Shown here one piece after another: positions 18,306-26,707 of a DNA stretch of 64,000 nt. Numbering within the stretch: the first letter of the stretch is position 1; every line of letters begins with the position of its first letter. The translations under genes and the position numbers were made by a program. The DNA comes from Thalassotalea psychrophila (GTDB lineage Bacteria > Pseudomonadota > Gammaproteobacteria > Enterobacterales > Alteromonadaceae): positions 3,472,001-3,536,000 of the forward strand of contig NZ_CP134145.1 in assembly GCF_031583595.1 (NCBI RefSeq), read 5' to 3'. The notes beneath the pieces were generated by a model that did not search any database, had not been told where the DNA came from, and saw only the letters and a program-made list of their open reading frames with translations.

Positions 18306-18829
18306 ATGCGTAATGACACCGCATTTTTTATTAAATCTTTTAATCGCCTAGATGTATTACAACGATCTCTCAATTCATATTAGCCCTTCGTAGTCCCAAA
18401 GAATATTTATATTATTGACAACGGATCGGATTATGAACCGTTGCTTGATTACTTAATAGTACTTGAAATTTCTGGGTATAACATTATTTACTCGACTCTC
18501 TTGTAGGCGGAGAAAACGGGCTAAATTCTATAGCGCCGATAATTAATAAATATAAAATTGGCTATACTTACTATGTGGTCACAGATCCTGATATTTCTTT
18601 AGAAATTTCTAGCAAAGATAGTCTCAACGTGTATATTCGACTATTAAACCAGTACGATGATGTAAATGTCGTAGGACCAATGTTAAAAATCATTGATGTA
18701 CCTGATAGTTACCCATCTAGGCTTTCATGCTGGATGTTAAAAACGAAACAGTTCTGGCGAAAAATCCCATTAATGACCAAACTAGCAGGTAAAAAAATGG
18801 CTCTATTAGCGTTAGTCGTTGATCATTGA
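18306..18829 (+). pseudogene. Broken glycosyltransferase gene
   Basis: Translating from ATG 18306 gives AFFIKSFNRLDVLQRSLNSY, then an in-frame stop, then continued homology-like sequence (IYIIDNGSDYEPLLDYL). A second stop and frameshift precede GGENGLN, and an intact stretch follows with YYVVTDPDISLEISSKDS. A SFNR opening, an IIDNGS strand and a VVTDPDI metal motif are GT-A glycosyltransferase features. The 3' end is cut off and abuts a decayed insertion sequence. At least two disabling changes make it a pseudogene. Its original acceptor and donor cannot be told. Confidence 0.72.
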
Positions 18830-18867
18830 AAATGCTCCTATACTTAATGCCCACAGCGTATAGGAGG

Positions 18868-19643
18868 CGTGGCATTTAGAAAAAATAGATTTACATTATT
18901 AATAGAGTCTGTACATAAGCTAACATACAATCAGAAACGATTGCTACATCACCATGTTAACGAAGATCTGAAGCGGGGCGATACAGAGAACCTAATTAAT
19001 AAATCTAAAGGGGGTCATGTGATTTTGCCCCCATTGCGATTGCGAAAATATAGGTAAATGGGGCATGTATTCTGGATTAGTACGCTTCAAATGCAAGAGT
19101 TCTACTTGCGGTAAAACTTTCAACGCCCTTACTAAAACGCCTCTAGCTAGGCTACGTAAGCGTGACCTTTGGGCTAAGAATCTTGAATATAGCTAGACGG
19201 CTTACCTATATGCAGGGTTGCTGAATTACTCGATGTGGCTGAAACCACTGCATTTAGATGGCGACATAGATTCCTTAAAGCACCGGCCACCCGCAAGCCA
19301 TCTGAAGTCACGGGGATTATCGAGGCTGATGAAATGTTTTTTGCTGAATCCTTCAAAGGAAATCAAACCATACATAATCGTGAACCTAGACATCGTGGTG
19401 GTATGGGTGACAAGCGAAAGCTAGAAGACAAAATACCGATCCTTATTGTGGCAGATAGGAGTGGCGGCCTCACAGATTTTGTGCTGGAAGAACACAAACG
19501 TCATGATATCCATGAAGCTATGCGGCCAATAGTGAACCACGATAGTATTTTATGCAGCGATGCGGCTCATGCATACCGATCCTTCGCTAAAGGGATGAAC
19601 ATTAAGCATTACAGAACCATCGTTAGTAACGGGTGTTCGTGTA
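18868..19643 (+). pseudogene. Decayed IS1595 (ISXO2-like) transposase
   Basis: Pieces of an ISXO2-type transposase in different frames. A helical N-terminal part starts at the GTG near 18868. It is followed by a zinc ribbon, CPHCDCENIGKWG and FKCKSSTCGKTFNALTKTPL. A stop after LEYS follows, then a frameshifted RWRHRFLKAP, the acidic catalytic segment GIIEADEMFFAESFKGN, and LCSDAAHAYRSFA. The C-terminal part is missing where the sequence switches to lipA-like coding at about 19644. A 9-base inverted repeat, CTCCTATAC/GTATAGGAG (18835-18866), lies just before it. It is inactive. Confidence 0.8.
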
Positions 19644-19847
19644 ATTGGCGTAACTATGCTAACAATTGGTCAATACTTACAAACAAGTAAACATCACTTA
19701 GCGGTTGAGCGCTATGTTCATCCTGATGATTTTGACATGTTTAAACGTGAAGCCGACGCTATGGGTTTTGATCACGCTGCATGTGGACCATTAGTTCGAA
19801 GCTCATATCACGCTGATAAACAGGCTGCTGATGAAGAAGTCAGGTAA
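19644..19847 (+). pseudogene. lipA: C-terminal fragment of lipoyl synthase (lipA)
   Basis: Reading frame from about 19647 to the stop at 19847 encodes [35 protein letters not shown], then [20 protein letters not shown] and a short tail. This is the C-terminal third-strand region and end of LipA, the radical-SAM enzyme that inserts sulfur into octanoyl groups. The radical-SAM CxxxCxxC motif and about 80% of the protein are absent. The fragment starts abruptly at the truncated transposase, so it is a scar of a rearrangement, and a functional lipA presumably exists elsewhere. The hairpin at 19868 may be lipA's own 3' end carried along. Confidence 0.82.
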
Positions 19848-19867
19848 GACAATGACTTAAATTAAGT

Positions 19868-19895
19868 GGTACATAATTAATTTAAATTATGTACC
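19868..19895. repeat. Hairpin after the lipA fragment
   Basis: GGTACATAATT (19868-19878) and AATTATGTACC (19885-19895) form a perfect 11-base stem with a 6-base loop, 20 bases after the lipA-fragment stop. There is no T-run. The following 280 bases up to the next gene hold nothing I can identify. Confidence 0.5.
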
Positions 19896-20179
19896 GATAG
19901 ACTTATAGTACCAACCTAATGTGTAAACAATACTAAACTAAAGAACTCCATTAATTTGCCGGGGCATAACTACATTTAGACAAAGTAATTAAATTTCTAA
20001 ATTGATAGATAATGTATTGTGCCAATTACATTTACCCTAATTGTTATTTTTTGCATTTTTTAAAGCGATGCCAAATCCCGAAGTTTGTGGCTATAACTTA
20101 AAAAATCAATGTATTAGAATGTGAAGGTAACATCGATTATAGTTAAGAGAACGGCTTATATGTACGCTTATTTTATACT

Positions 20180-21448
20180 CTATTTATTGTTAATCCAATC
20201 ATATGTATATTCAAATGGAGTGACTGTATTACCGGTTAATGTTATCCAATCAGAGTATAAGTCATAATGTGCTATGCCTCCTGAATGATATTCATCGGTT
20301 AGCTCTGAATTGCTATTAATATTGTTATACCCTAATACCTTCTTAATCTTATTAGCGTCCTCACCATATAAAGTTGTGCTCATTATACTATACATTTCTA
20401 ATGGCTGTTTAGGTAGTGACATATTGTATTCAAGGTTATCATACGTGTAGTTAAATGAACCTTCACCTATTAGTTGCCATATTTCATAAGGAAAACTTAA
20501 AAAATATGATATGTCAGATGAGTTGTCATCAATCCAATCATTTACTGATATTTCACTGGGGTGGCCCTTAAATATCAGGTTGTTTTCGCTAAGATCTATA
20601 GTAGTTTCAAGATTTTTCAAAATATCAACCTGATTAACATACGATACATTCGGTTCATCTCTCGTATAACTGCCGAATAAAACAATACTTTCTTTGTCGG
20701 CATCAAATGTTTCACTCTCTTTAAATACAGGAGCTTCAAGAGCTTCTATATTTATAGAGCCAATATAAAAGCCTGTTGATATTAATCCTGAACTTGTTTT
20801 TAAATCGCTGATTTCAGAAGACATTGCATTAAAATTAATAAACTCATAATCAACTCCGTTGCTTTTTAAACGACCAATCTGCAAGTCAGAGTTTAGAAGA
20901 GTCTGCTCGTCAATACTATCCCAAAGGACTAGCTTAACATTTTTGACGCCATTTTCTTTTGCTTTTGCTGCAAATGAAATTATATTGTCAATTCGATATT
21001 TTTCATATTCAAAGATACTAGTACCTTCAGGAATAACGTATATAGTATCTAATTGGCTAAACGCCTTATTTGAAAGTAAACCGCCATCAGTTACAGGTAT
21101 AACTGATAGATAAGCGTCAATTTCAGTATTTCCATCTGCAGTATTAACTATGATTTCACTTATATCTTGAAAGTTTTTCACTAATTCTCTAACTGTAACT
21201 TCAGCGCCATTTTTTGAAGTATACACATATGGATATGACGGAGAGCCTACACCTAATGCTAATATTGATTCTTTTGTATTAGACGAGAAAGTTCTTCCTA
21301 ACATAAAGGCTCTGCCAAAATTTCCACCATGGGTTGCATAAATATCAATTTTATCTATAGTTTTTGATGAGTTGTCATCATCATTACAACCAATTAAAGC
21401 CAAATTAAAAATAGTGATTAGTAAATATTTTAGTTTCATGATTTTCAT
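20180..21448 (-). CDS. Lipoprotein, possible sialyltransferase-fold glycosyltransferase
   Basis: 422 residues. A lipoprotein signal peptide ends in the lipobox ALIGC, followed by an acidic, serine-rich linker. The mature part has alternating strands and helices. LIFKGHPSE at about residue 289 resembles the K-x-HP motif of bacterial sialyltransferase-type GT-B enzymes (GT80, GT52, polysialyltransferases). PLEMYSIMSTTLYG at about 352 resembles their following E...SS motif. Photobacterium GT80 enzymes are also lipoproteins. The acidic DDG motif of GT80 is not evident, so the assignment is weak; otherwise it is an unknown lipoprotein. It is monocistronic in a scarred region. Confidence 0.4.
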   Translation of the reverse strand: MKIMKLKYLLITIFNLALIGCNDDDNSSKTIDKIDIYATHGGNFGRAFMLGRTFSSNTKESILALGVGSPSYPYVYTSKNGAEVTVRELVKNFQDISEIIVNTADGNTEIDAYLSVIPVTDGGLLSNKAFSQLDTIYVIPEGTSIFEYEKYRIDNIISFAAKAKENGVKNVKLVLWDSIDEQTLLNSDLQIGRLKSNGVDYEFINFNAMSSEISDLKTSSGLISTGFYIGSINIEALEAPVFKESETFDADKESIVLFGSYTRDEPNVSYVNQVDILKNLETTIDLSENNLIFKGHPSEISVNDWIDDNSSDISYFLSFPYEIWQLIGEGSFNYTYDNLEYNMSLPKQPLEMYSIMSTTLYGEDANKIKKVLGYNNINSNSELTDEYHSGGIAHYDLYSDWITLTGNTVTPFEYTYDWINNK

Positions 21449-21549
21449 TTTATTAAATTCAATAGCTAACTAATAACTATAGGTTAATTATTCCTATTTT
21501 AGCAAATAAGAATAATGTCAATATTAATTGTTTTTAAAGTGATGTTTTA

Positions 21550-21705
21550 CAAAAAAACGTGGGATACAATATTGACATTGAAACCTGTATCGATTGCCAG
21601 TGGCAGGTAAAGGTCATTGCCTATATTGAAGTTCCTGATGTCATCAAGAAAATATTAGATCACCTAAAAAGCAATGAAGAAAAAGCATCCGGTAAGCGTC
21701 TTTAA
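21550..21705 (+). pseudogene. IS91-type transposase C-terminal remnant
   Basis: One frame reads NIDIETCIDCQWQVKVIAYI followed by EVPDVIKKILDHLKSNEE and stops at 21705. IS91-family transposases commonly end with an NIDIETC-x2-C...VIA-x-IEDPxVIxKILxHL pattern, which this follows. The usual terminal LPESRAPP is recognisable but interrupted (RL-stop-ARAP). Everything upstream of the zinc-binding tail is gone. Confidence 0.68.
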
Positions 21706-22056
21706 GCAAGAGCCCCCTAGTTTCAGTATTTGCATTAGTTAATTAGGGAAAGAAAATACAACAAAATAAGGATAATATTGCCGTTGCGCTAGGAGGGTAG
21801 CGTTTGTTCTTTTTTTGTAATTGAAAAGAATGAGGACATAATAGGCCTTAAACTAACAGATTTGCGTCAAATCATCAGGGTATTGGTTTGATGTTATCTC
21901 TATAAGGAGTTTTGTGGTTTCCACTATAGATTGATTATATCGGATATGGTGTTTAAATTACTTATACTCCTTGCCCATATTGCATAGAAGATACTGGTAG
22001 ATTATCATATCTACAGTCAAAAAATGTTTTAGATCGTACTTTAGGGGATTATAGAT
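21706..22056. other. Non-coding spacer after the IS91 remnant
   Basis: 351 bases with no supportable gene. It probably includes the old element's 3' end and the leader of the following glycosyltransferase. AGGGGA lies about 10 bases before the TTG start at 22057. Confidence 0.35.
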
Positions 22057-23148
22057 TTGATTGATTTAGAAAAGCTTAATGCGGCATGGGTTTCTTTAAA
22101 GCGAAAGACTAAGAGTGTATTGATTAAGTTGGAAAGTTTAATAGCAAAGCGTAGCTTGCATAAATCTTCAAAATTTTGTGAATGGAAGAAACTAGAAAAA
22201 TGTAAAGTTCTATTCCACAGAGATTATAGAGGTTATACCGGCGGACACTTAAAAGTTTATGATTACTACAGACATCTAATTGATATTGGTTGTGATGTTG
22301 ATATTTTTTTTACAAGCAGGAGCGTTTGGGATAATATTGCAAACGTAAACCCATGGAAAGAAGAGACAGAGAATATTGTTTCTGAATATAATCCAAAAAA
22401 CTACGATATATTGTTTATTGAAGGTATGGATTGGGCTTATCTTGAACCTGGTGTCGAGGAAATAGTTCCTGTTATAAACTTAGTTCAAGGTTTTCGTCAA
22501 ACAAATAAAGAAAATACGCAGTTGTATAATTTCTTATTTCGCAAAGCTACTCGTATAGGGGTATCCAATGAAGTAGCAGAATCAATGAGATTAACTAACG
22601 ATGCAAATGGCCCAATTCACACTATCCCCTGCGGAATAAACTTACATGAAATAAGTGTAAATAAAACAAATGATATCTATATCATGGGTAAAAAAAATAC
22701 GAAGATGGCACTCGAACTTTATGAATATTTTACTGGTTTAGGTTACCGAACTATTTGCTCAACTAAGAATATTCTAAGAGATGAAAATCTAGATCATATG
22801 GCTAAATCATCCATTTCAGTTTTATTATCAAGTCCTGGAATAAATGAGGGTTTTTTCTTACCGGCTTTAGAGTCAATGACTTATAGCGACATAACGATTG
22901 TCCCTGATTGTATAGGGAATAGATCTTTTTGTTTTGATGGCAAAAACTGTCTCATGCCCAAAAAATATACAAAAGACCATATTATCAAGAAAGTTGAGCT
23001 GGCCTTTAGTATTCTTAAAGATTATAAACTGTTGAATAAATATAAATCTGCAGCGCTTTTAACAGTCAATCGCTATAGTATTGAAGCGGAGAGAGTAGCT
23101 TTTTATAAAATACTTAACGAAGTTTTTATCAACCAAGGTAAGGTTTAG
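22057..23148 (+). CDS. GT4-like glycosyltransferase
   Basis: 363 residues with a GT-B fold pattern. The N-terminal part contains VLFHRDYRGYTGGHLKVYDYY, typical of glycosyltransferases that bind an acceptor with a glycine-rich loop. The C-terminal donor domain has the retaining-type motif NEGFFLPALESM (E-x7-E) and TIVPDCIGNRSF. The N-terminal 50 residues are basic and may touch the membrane. A TTG start at 22057 with an AGGGGA site is used because no ATG precedes the core domain. It stands alone on the plus strand, flanked by gene remnants, and faces the end of the main minus-strand locus. The sugar transferred is unknown. Confidence 0.72.
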   Translation: MIDLEKLNAAWVSLKRKTKSVLIKLESLIAKRSLHKSSKFCEWKKLEKCKVLFHRDYRGYTGGHLKVYDYYRHLIDIGCDVDIFFTSRSVWDNIANVNPWKEETENIVSEYNPKNYDILFIEGMDWAYLEPGVEEIVPVINLVQGFRQTNKENTQLYNFLFRKATRIGVSNEVAESMRLTNDANGPIHTIPCGINLHEISVNKTNDIYIMGKKNTKMALELYEYFTGLGYRTICSTKNILRDENLDHMAKSSISVLLSSPGINEGFFLPALESMTYSDITIVPDCIGNRSFCFDGKNCLMPKKYTKDHIIKKVELAFSILKDYKLLNKYKSAALLTVNRYSIEAERVAFYKILNEVFINQGKV

Positions 23149-23212
23149 AATAAAAAGACAAATAACAGGCTTATGTGAATATAAGAGAAATAAACCACAA
23201 TTCTGTATTCTC

Positions 23213-23377
23213 CGTAAAAGTTATGTGCCTGTGTATTGTAAAATACGAAATCTAGTATCTATCCCAATCCGTTTAGTTATCTTTACCATTAAAGGACCTG
23301 AAAGACATAAGAGAATAGGTTACATGTTAAAAAGAATTTATTCAGGAATCACTAAGTCCTATACTTTAAATATGTAG
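23213..23377 (+). pseudogene. C-terminal remnant of a rhamnosyltransferase-like GT2
   Basis: The frame from 23213 to the stop at 23377 encodes RKSYVPVYCKIRNLVSIPIR, LVIFTIKGPERHKRIGYMLK and RIYSGITKS. It lines up along its whole length with the C-terminus of the intact GT2 at 17350-18216 (RDYVPTYWKLRNLISIPVRF and so on). No start or catalytic region remains. It is a scar of a second, diverged copy, not a functional gene. Confidence 0.75.
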
Positions 23378-23439
23378 TTTACATCTATATAGTGACGACT
23401 TGACGCTAAAGTCACTCGCCACATTTTTAATTAAAATAA

Positions 23440-24426
23440 CTATACTTTAATTTTTAAAGGGCCATAATTCAATTTTTGTCTAGTTTGTTTGACTACAACA
23501 TCAAAATGATCCGAATTTTTTAACTCGTCAGGGATGCAATATTTATAGCTAATGTAACTACCTCGAGGAAGCTTAGCTTTTATATGCCCCTGATATAATA
23601 GCGAGGCGTTGACGGTTGCTATTTCTTTATCATCGGCAATTATACACAATGTTACTAATTCATCATTACTCTCATTCCAAGCATCACCAACGATTTCATT
23701 TTTTGCGTTAATGTGTGCAATTCCATGAACCCAAGTAAGTTTTTTTTCGTGTAATTCCTTTCTATTATTTAATAACCATTTCGCTTTATTATAAATAAAA
23801 AAGTCATTTGGACTTATAGCCCGCAATCTATGAGCTAATTTTTTAGTTAAAATTTCTGCTTTATCTCCTTTATCAGCATTTACATTCGAAGATAATGGTG
23901 GAACGTTAAGCCCTAGTTGCTTGTTAACTATAGCTATAGAATCATTATACAATTCTGTAATTCCAATCACGCCAATTAATTCAATAGGAAAGCCCGCGAT
24001 CCACTTATGCTGAAAATTCACAAATCTTTTTTCTTCAATGAATTTTTCAATATCACCTTTATAATTCATATGCTTTACTTGATGCTTATAATGAGAAAAT
24101 GTTTGCTCCAGCGGATCTCTAAAAAATGCTACAATGTTACGAGGGTCTACAAAATTTGAATATTTTGTCACAGAAACATGACCAGATAACCAATCAACAT
24201 TCTCTTTTTCAAGTTTCTTATACAGTTTGAAAAAGTCTTGTTCTTTATAGATTGATTCCTGAACTATTTTGCTTGTGGAAGGTGATCTTTGCTCATAATC
24301 ACAGATAACTGTTGATTGATTTTCTATACCATTCCTAAAGCTGGTACCTGCTGTCTTGGGAATATGGACAAAAAGCTTTAAGTCAAATAGTTTTTTATTT
24401 GATTTTTTAAATACTCTAGTAATCAT
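23440..24426 (-). CDS. Sulfotransferase family protein
   Basis: 328 residues. The N-terminal LFVHIPKTAGTSFRNGI is the 5'-phosphosulfate-binding loop of carbohydrate sulfotransferases. FFRDPLEQTFSHYKHQV is the 3'-phosphate-binding segment with its Arg and Ser. Such enzymes transfer sulfate from PAPS to sugar hydroxyls, here probably on the surface polysaccharide. The C-terminal 100 residues form a separate beta-rich part. It is the last gene of the long minus-strand locus and overlaps the preceding GT2 gene by 4 bases (ATGA). No signal peptide is seen, so it acts in the cytosol before export. Confidence 0.83.
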   Translation of the reverse strand: MITRVFKKSNKKLFDLKLFVHIPKTAGTSFRNGIENQSTVICDYEQRSPSTSKIVQESIYKEQDFFKLYKKLEKENVDWLSGHVSVTKYSNFVDPRNIVAFFRDPLEQTFSHYKHQVKHMNYKGDIEKFIEEKRFVNFQHKWIAGFPIELIGVIGITELYNDSIAIVNKQLGLNVPPLSSNVNADKGDKAEILTKKLAHRLRAISPNDFFIYNKAKWLLNNRKELHEKKLTWVHGIAHINAKNEIVGDAWNESNDELVTLCIIADDKEIATVNASLLYQGHIKAKLPRGSYISYKYCIPDELKNSDHFDVVVKQTRQKLNYGPLKIKV

Positions 24427-26135
24427 ATGTCTCTCGAAATTGAAAAGTCTTCTAATTTTAAAGTGAGGTTAGGATTATATGCTGGGTCAAGATAAGTGTT
24501 AGTCCCCCAAGTATCATGCATATAATTGATTTCTTTCTCTGCGCGAGCCCTTTTCTCAGGAGTTGCATCATCCCCCCGACTAATAGATTCATAATGATAT
24601 AGCTCAGCATAAGGCGTCCAGAGATTGCGCACACCTAGCCGTTCTACTTTTAAACAAAAATCAACATCATTAAACGCAACGGTCAAATCACGTTCATTTA
24701 GACCAGAGACCTGATTAAAAAGCTCTTTTTTAACCAATAAACAAGCAGCTGTTACTGCTGAATAGTTTTGCACTAGCTGTAAACGATTATTAAAACCGTC
24801 TGCACTTCTTGGATAATACTTATGACTATGCCCTGCACAGCCCCAGATACCGATAATGACCCCTGCATGCTGAATAGTATCATTAGGATAATACAACTTA
24901 GCCCCTACACAGCCTATATCAGGCCTAATAGCATGGCTTACCATTTCAGTTAACCATTGTGGCGAAATGACTTCAACATCATTATTTATTAACCCAATAA
25001 TGGTACCTTGCGCGTGCTCTGCAGCAAAATTATTAATCGCTGAGTAATTGAATGGATGATTATAATTTATGACATTGATCTTAGAATTGCCTATCGATTT
25101 TAAATAATTTATTGTTTCAATATCATCCGACTGGTTATCTACAATAATAATCTCATAGTTTTCATACGTTGTTTTGGCTAAAATTGAGTCGATGGCTTGT
25201 TTTAAAATATCTAATCCATTGCGCGTAGGGATGATAAGTGAAACAAGCGGCTCTGGCTTCATGATGGGCCAGGTGAGTTTTTGCCCCCAAGTTGTAGGCT
25301 CCACTTTAAGATCAAGGTTAAACCTTTGTTGTAGAGCTTTTTGACTCTCCAGAGAATTTAGCTCTAATGGGCCATCAACTAGGTGAAATAATACTTTAGC
25401 TAAATGCTCAATTTTAGTGGCTCTGTTATGGTTATCAATGTTAATAATCAACCCAAACATTTCAGAGCGAGACGACAACTGATTGAGGGTAATATCGTGT
25501 AAAACTGAATCGACTTGAATAACACAACAATTAGCAATGTATTCCTGCTCATAATACAGGTCAGCATTCCAGTCAGGTTTAAATTTAACATTATGTCTTT
25601 TACCCTCACGGTCAATATAATCATGGTCAGAGTAAATACAGCCAGACTTTGACGATTTATCAGCATTGATGTATACCGCAAACTCCCATAACGCTTGCGG
25701 AGCTAAAACCAAGTAATAATTAATATACAAAGCCCAATAGCCAGAATACTTAATATTAAACGGTTGCATCAACTCTGAACATTCTACTTTTAATGTTGTT
25801 ATATTAAGAGTGTTGGTAAATATATCCGCTACTGTTTGCGTGTCGTGTAAAACAACAACAACCTGCCAGTTTTGATACGACTGTTTAGTTATTGAAATTA
25901 ATATCTTTTCAAGTTGACTATCAGTCAACAAAGGAGAATTGACAACAATAACAAATTTCGTAGTTTTGATGACACCATTAAATGGAGTAAAACTCTCAGA
26001 TTTTTTGATCCAATTTTGATACGTCCTGGGATGTTTCATTTTGAAATGATTGACCACACGCATCATTCGCCAATAACAGAAAGACAGATAAGGGATTTTT
26101 TTTACTAGATTTTTAAATTGGTTAATCGACAACAT
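24423..26135 (-). CDS. Large GT2 glycosyltransferase
   Basis: 570 residues. Residues 55-260 look like a degenerate first GT-A-like domain (TKFVIVVNSP... SITKQSYQNWQVVVVLHD). Residues 290-555 are a full GT2 domain: PLVSLIIPTRNGLDILKQAI, YEIIIVDNQSDD, the GLINNDVEVI metal motif, and FNDVDFCLKVERLGVRNLWTP. This two-part layout is common in large polysaccharide glycosyltransferases of the O-antigen/capsule type. It is coupled by a 4-base overlap to the downstream sulfotransferase, suggesting the two modify the same unit. About 110 bases of AT-rich spacer separate it from the cytidylyltransferase gene. Confidence 0.83.
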   Translation of the reverse strand: MLSINQFKNLVKKIPYLSFCYWRMMRVVNHFKMKHPRTYQNWIKKSESFTPFNGVIKTTKFVIVVNSPLLTDSQLEKILISITKQSYQNWQVVVVLHDTQTVADIFTNTLNITTLKVECSELMQPFNIKYSGYWALYINYYLVLAPQALWEFAVYINADKSSKSGCIYSDHDYIDREGKRHNVKFKPDWNADLYYEQEYIANCCVIQVDSVLHDITLNQLSSRSEMFGLIINIDNHNRATKIEHLAKVLFHLVDGPLELNSLESQKALQQRFNLDLKVEPTTWGQKLTWPIMKPEPLVSLIIPTRNGLDILKQAIDSILAKTTYENYEIIIVDNQSDDIETINYLKSIGNSKINVINYNHPFNYSAINNFAAEHAQGTIIGLINNDVEVISPQWLTEMVSHAIRPDIGCVGAKLYYPNDTIQHAGVIIGIWGCAGHSHKYYPRSADGFNNRLQLVQNYSAVTAACLLVKKELFNQVSGLNERDLTVAFNDVDFCLKVERLGVRNLWTPYAELYHYESISRGDDATPEKRARAEKEINYMHDTWGTNTYLDPAYNPNLTLKLEDFSISRDI

Positions 26136-26248
26136 TAAGTCTCTTAAAATTAATTATGCCCAAAGGCTTTTTACAGTATGTAATATTATAAAATCGCTTA
26201 AATTAAACGAATTCAAGGGTTATTTAGTTACAACCTTATAGTATTAAA

Positions 26249-26707
26249 CTACTCAAGATCAGCTCTGAGTTGTTCAAGTATGTCCAGAGCATTTATCAAA
26301 TCTTTTTTGGATATATTTCTAATGGCACTTAAAGAGTTCTTAAGTAAAGTTGTTGAAACACCTTCAGTCCTTTCTAAGTATACAACATTGCAATGTTCCT
26401 TTAGAAAATCAAATTTACCTTCCCAGTCGTTGCCAATTACAAATGTATCAATATTGTATTTATTAATATCTTCAATTTTTTGCTCCCAACTTTCTTCAGG
26501 TATCACCTTATCGACATACTTAATTGCCGCAACTATATCGGCCCTTTGTTGCCATGGTATTAGTGTTTTTTTACCTTTAAGCAAGTTAAATTCATCTGTT
26601 GATACAGCCACAATAAGTTCATCACCTAAACTCTTTAGCCTTTTTAATAAATTTAAATGCCCAATATGAAACATATCAAACGTTCCATAAGTAATCACTT
26701 TGGTCAT
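26249..26707 (-). CDS. tagD: Glycerol-3-phosphate cytidylyltransferase (TagD type)
   Basis: 152-residue nucleotidyltransferase. The N-terminus has YGTFDMFHIGHLNLLKR with the HxGH catalytic motif, the middle has KYVDKVIPEESWEQK, and the C-terminal part has RTEGVSTT, the second CTP-binding motif. This pattern is that of TagD/GCT enzymes making CDP-glycerol from CTP and sn-glycerol-3-phosphate. The next gene upstream encodes a TagF/TagB-type glycerophosphotransferase, which would use CDP-glycerol; the two genes overlap by one base (TAATG), strongly supporting the assignment. FAD synthetase-like or other cytidylyltransferases are a weaker alternative. Confidence 0.88.
   Translation of the reverse strand: MTKVITYGTFDMFHIGHLNLLKRLKSLGDELIVAVSTDEFNLLKGKKTLIPWQQRADIVAAIKYVDKVIPEESWEQKIEDINKYNIDTFVIGNDWEGKFDFLKEHCNVVYLERTEGVSTTLLKNSLSAIRNISKKDLINALDILEQLRADLE

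Noticed and set aside
21793..21803. GAGGGTAGCGT resembles the ops element GGCGGTAGCGT recognised by RfaH (9 of 11)
   Set aside because: It lies in the tail of an IS91 remnant, lacks a JUMPstart context, and only one small gene follows it. No ops was found upstream of wecA, where it would be expected.
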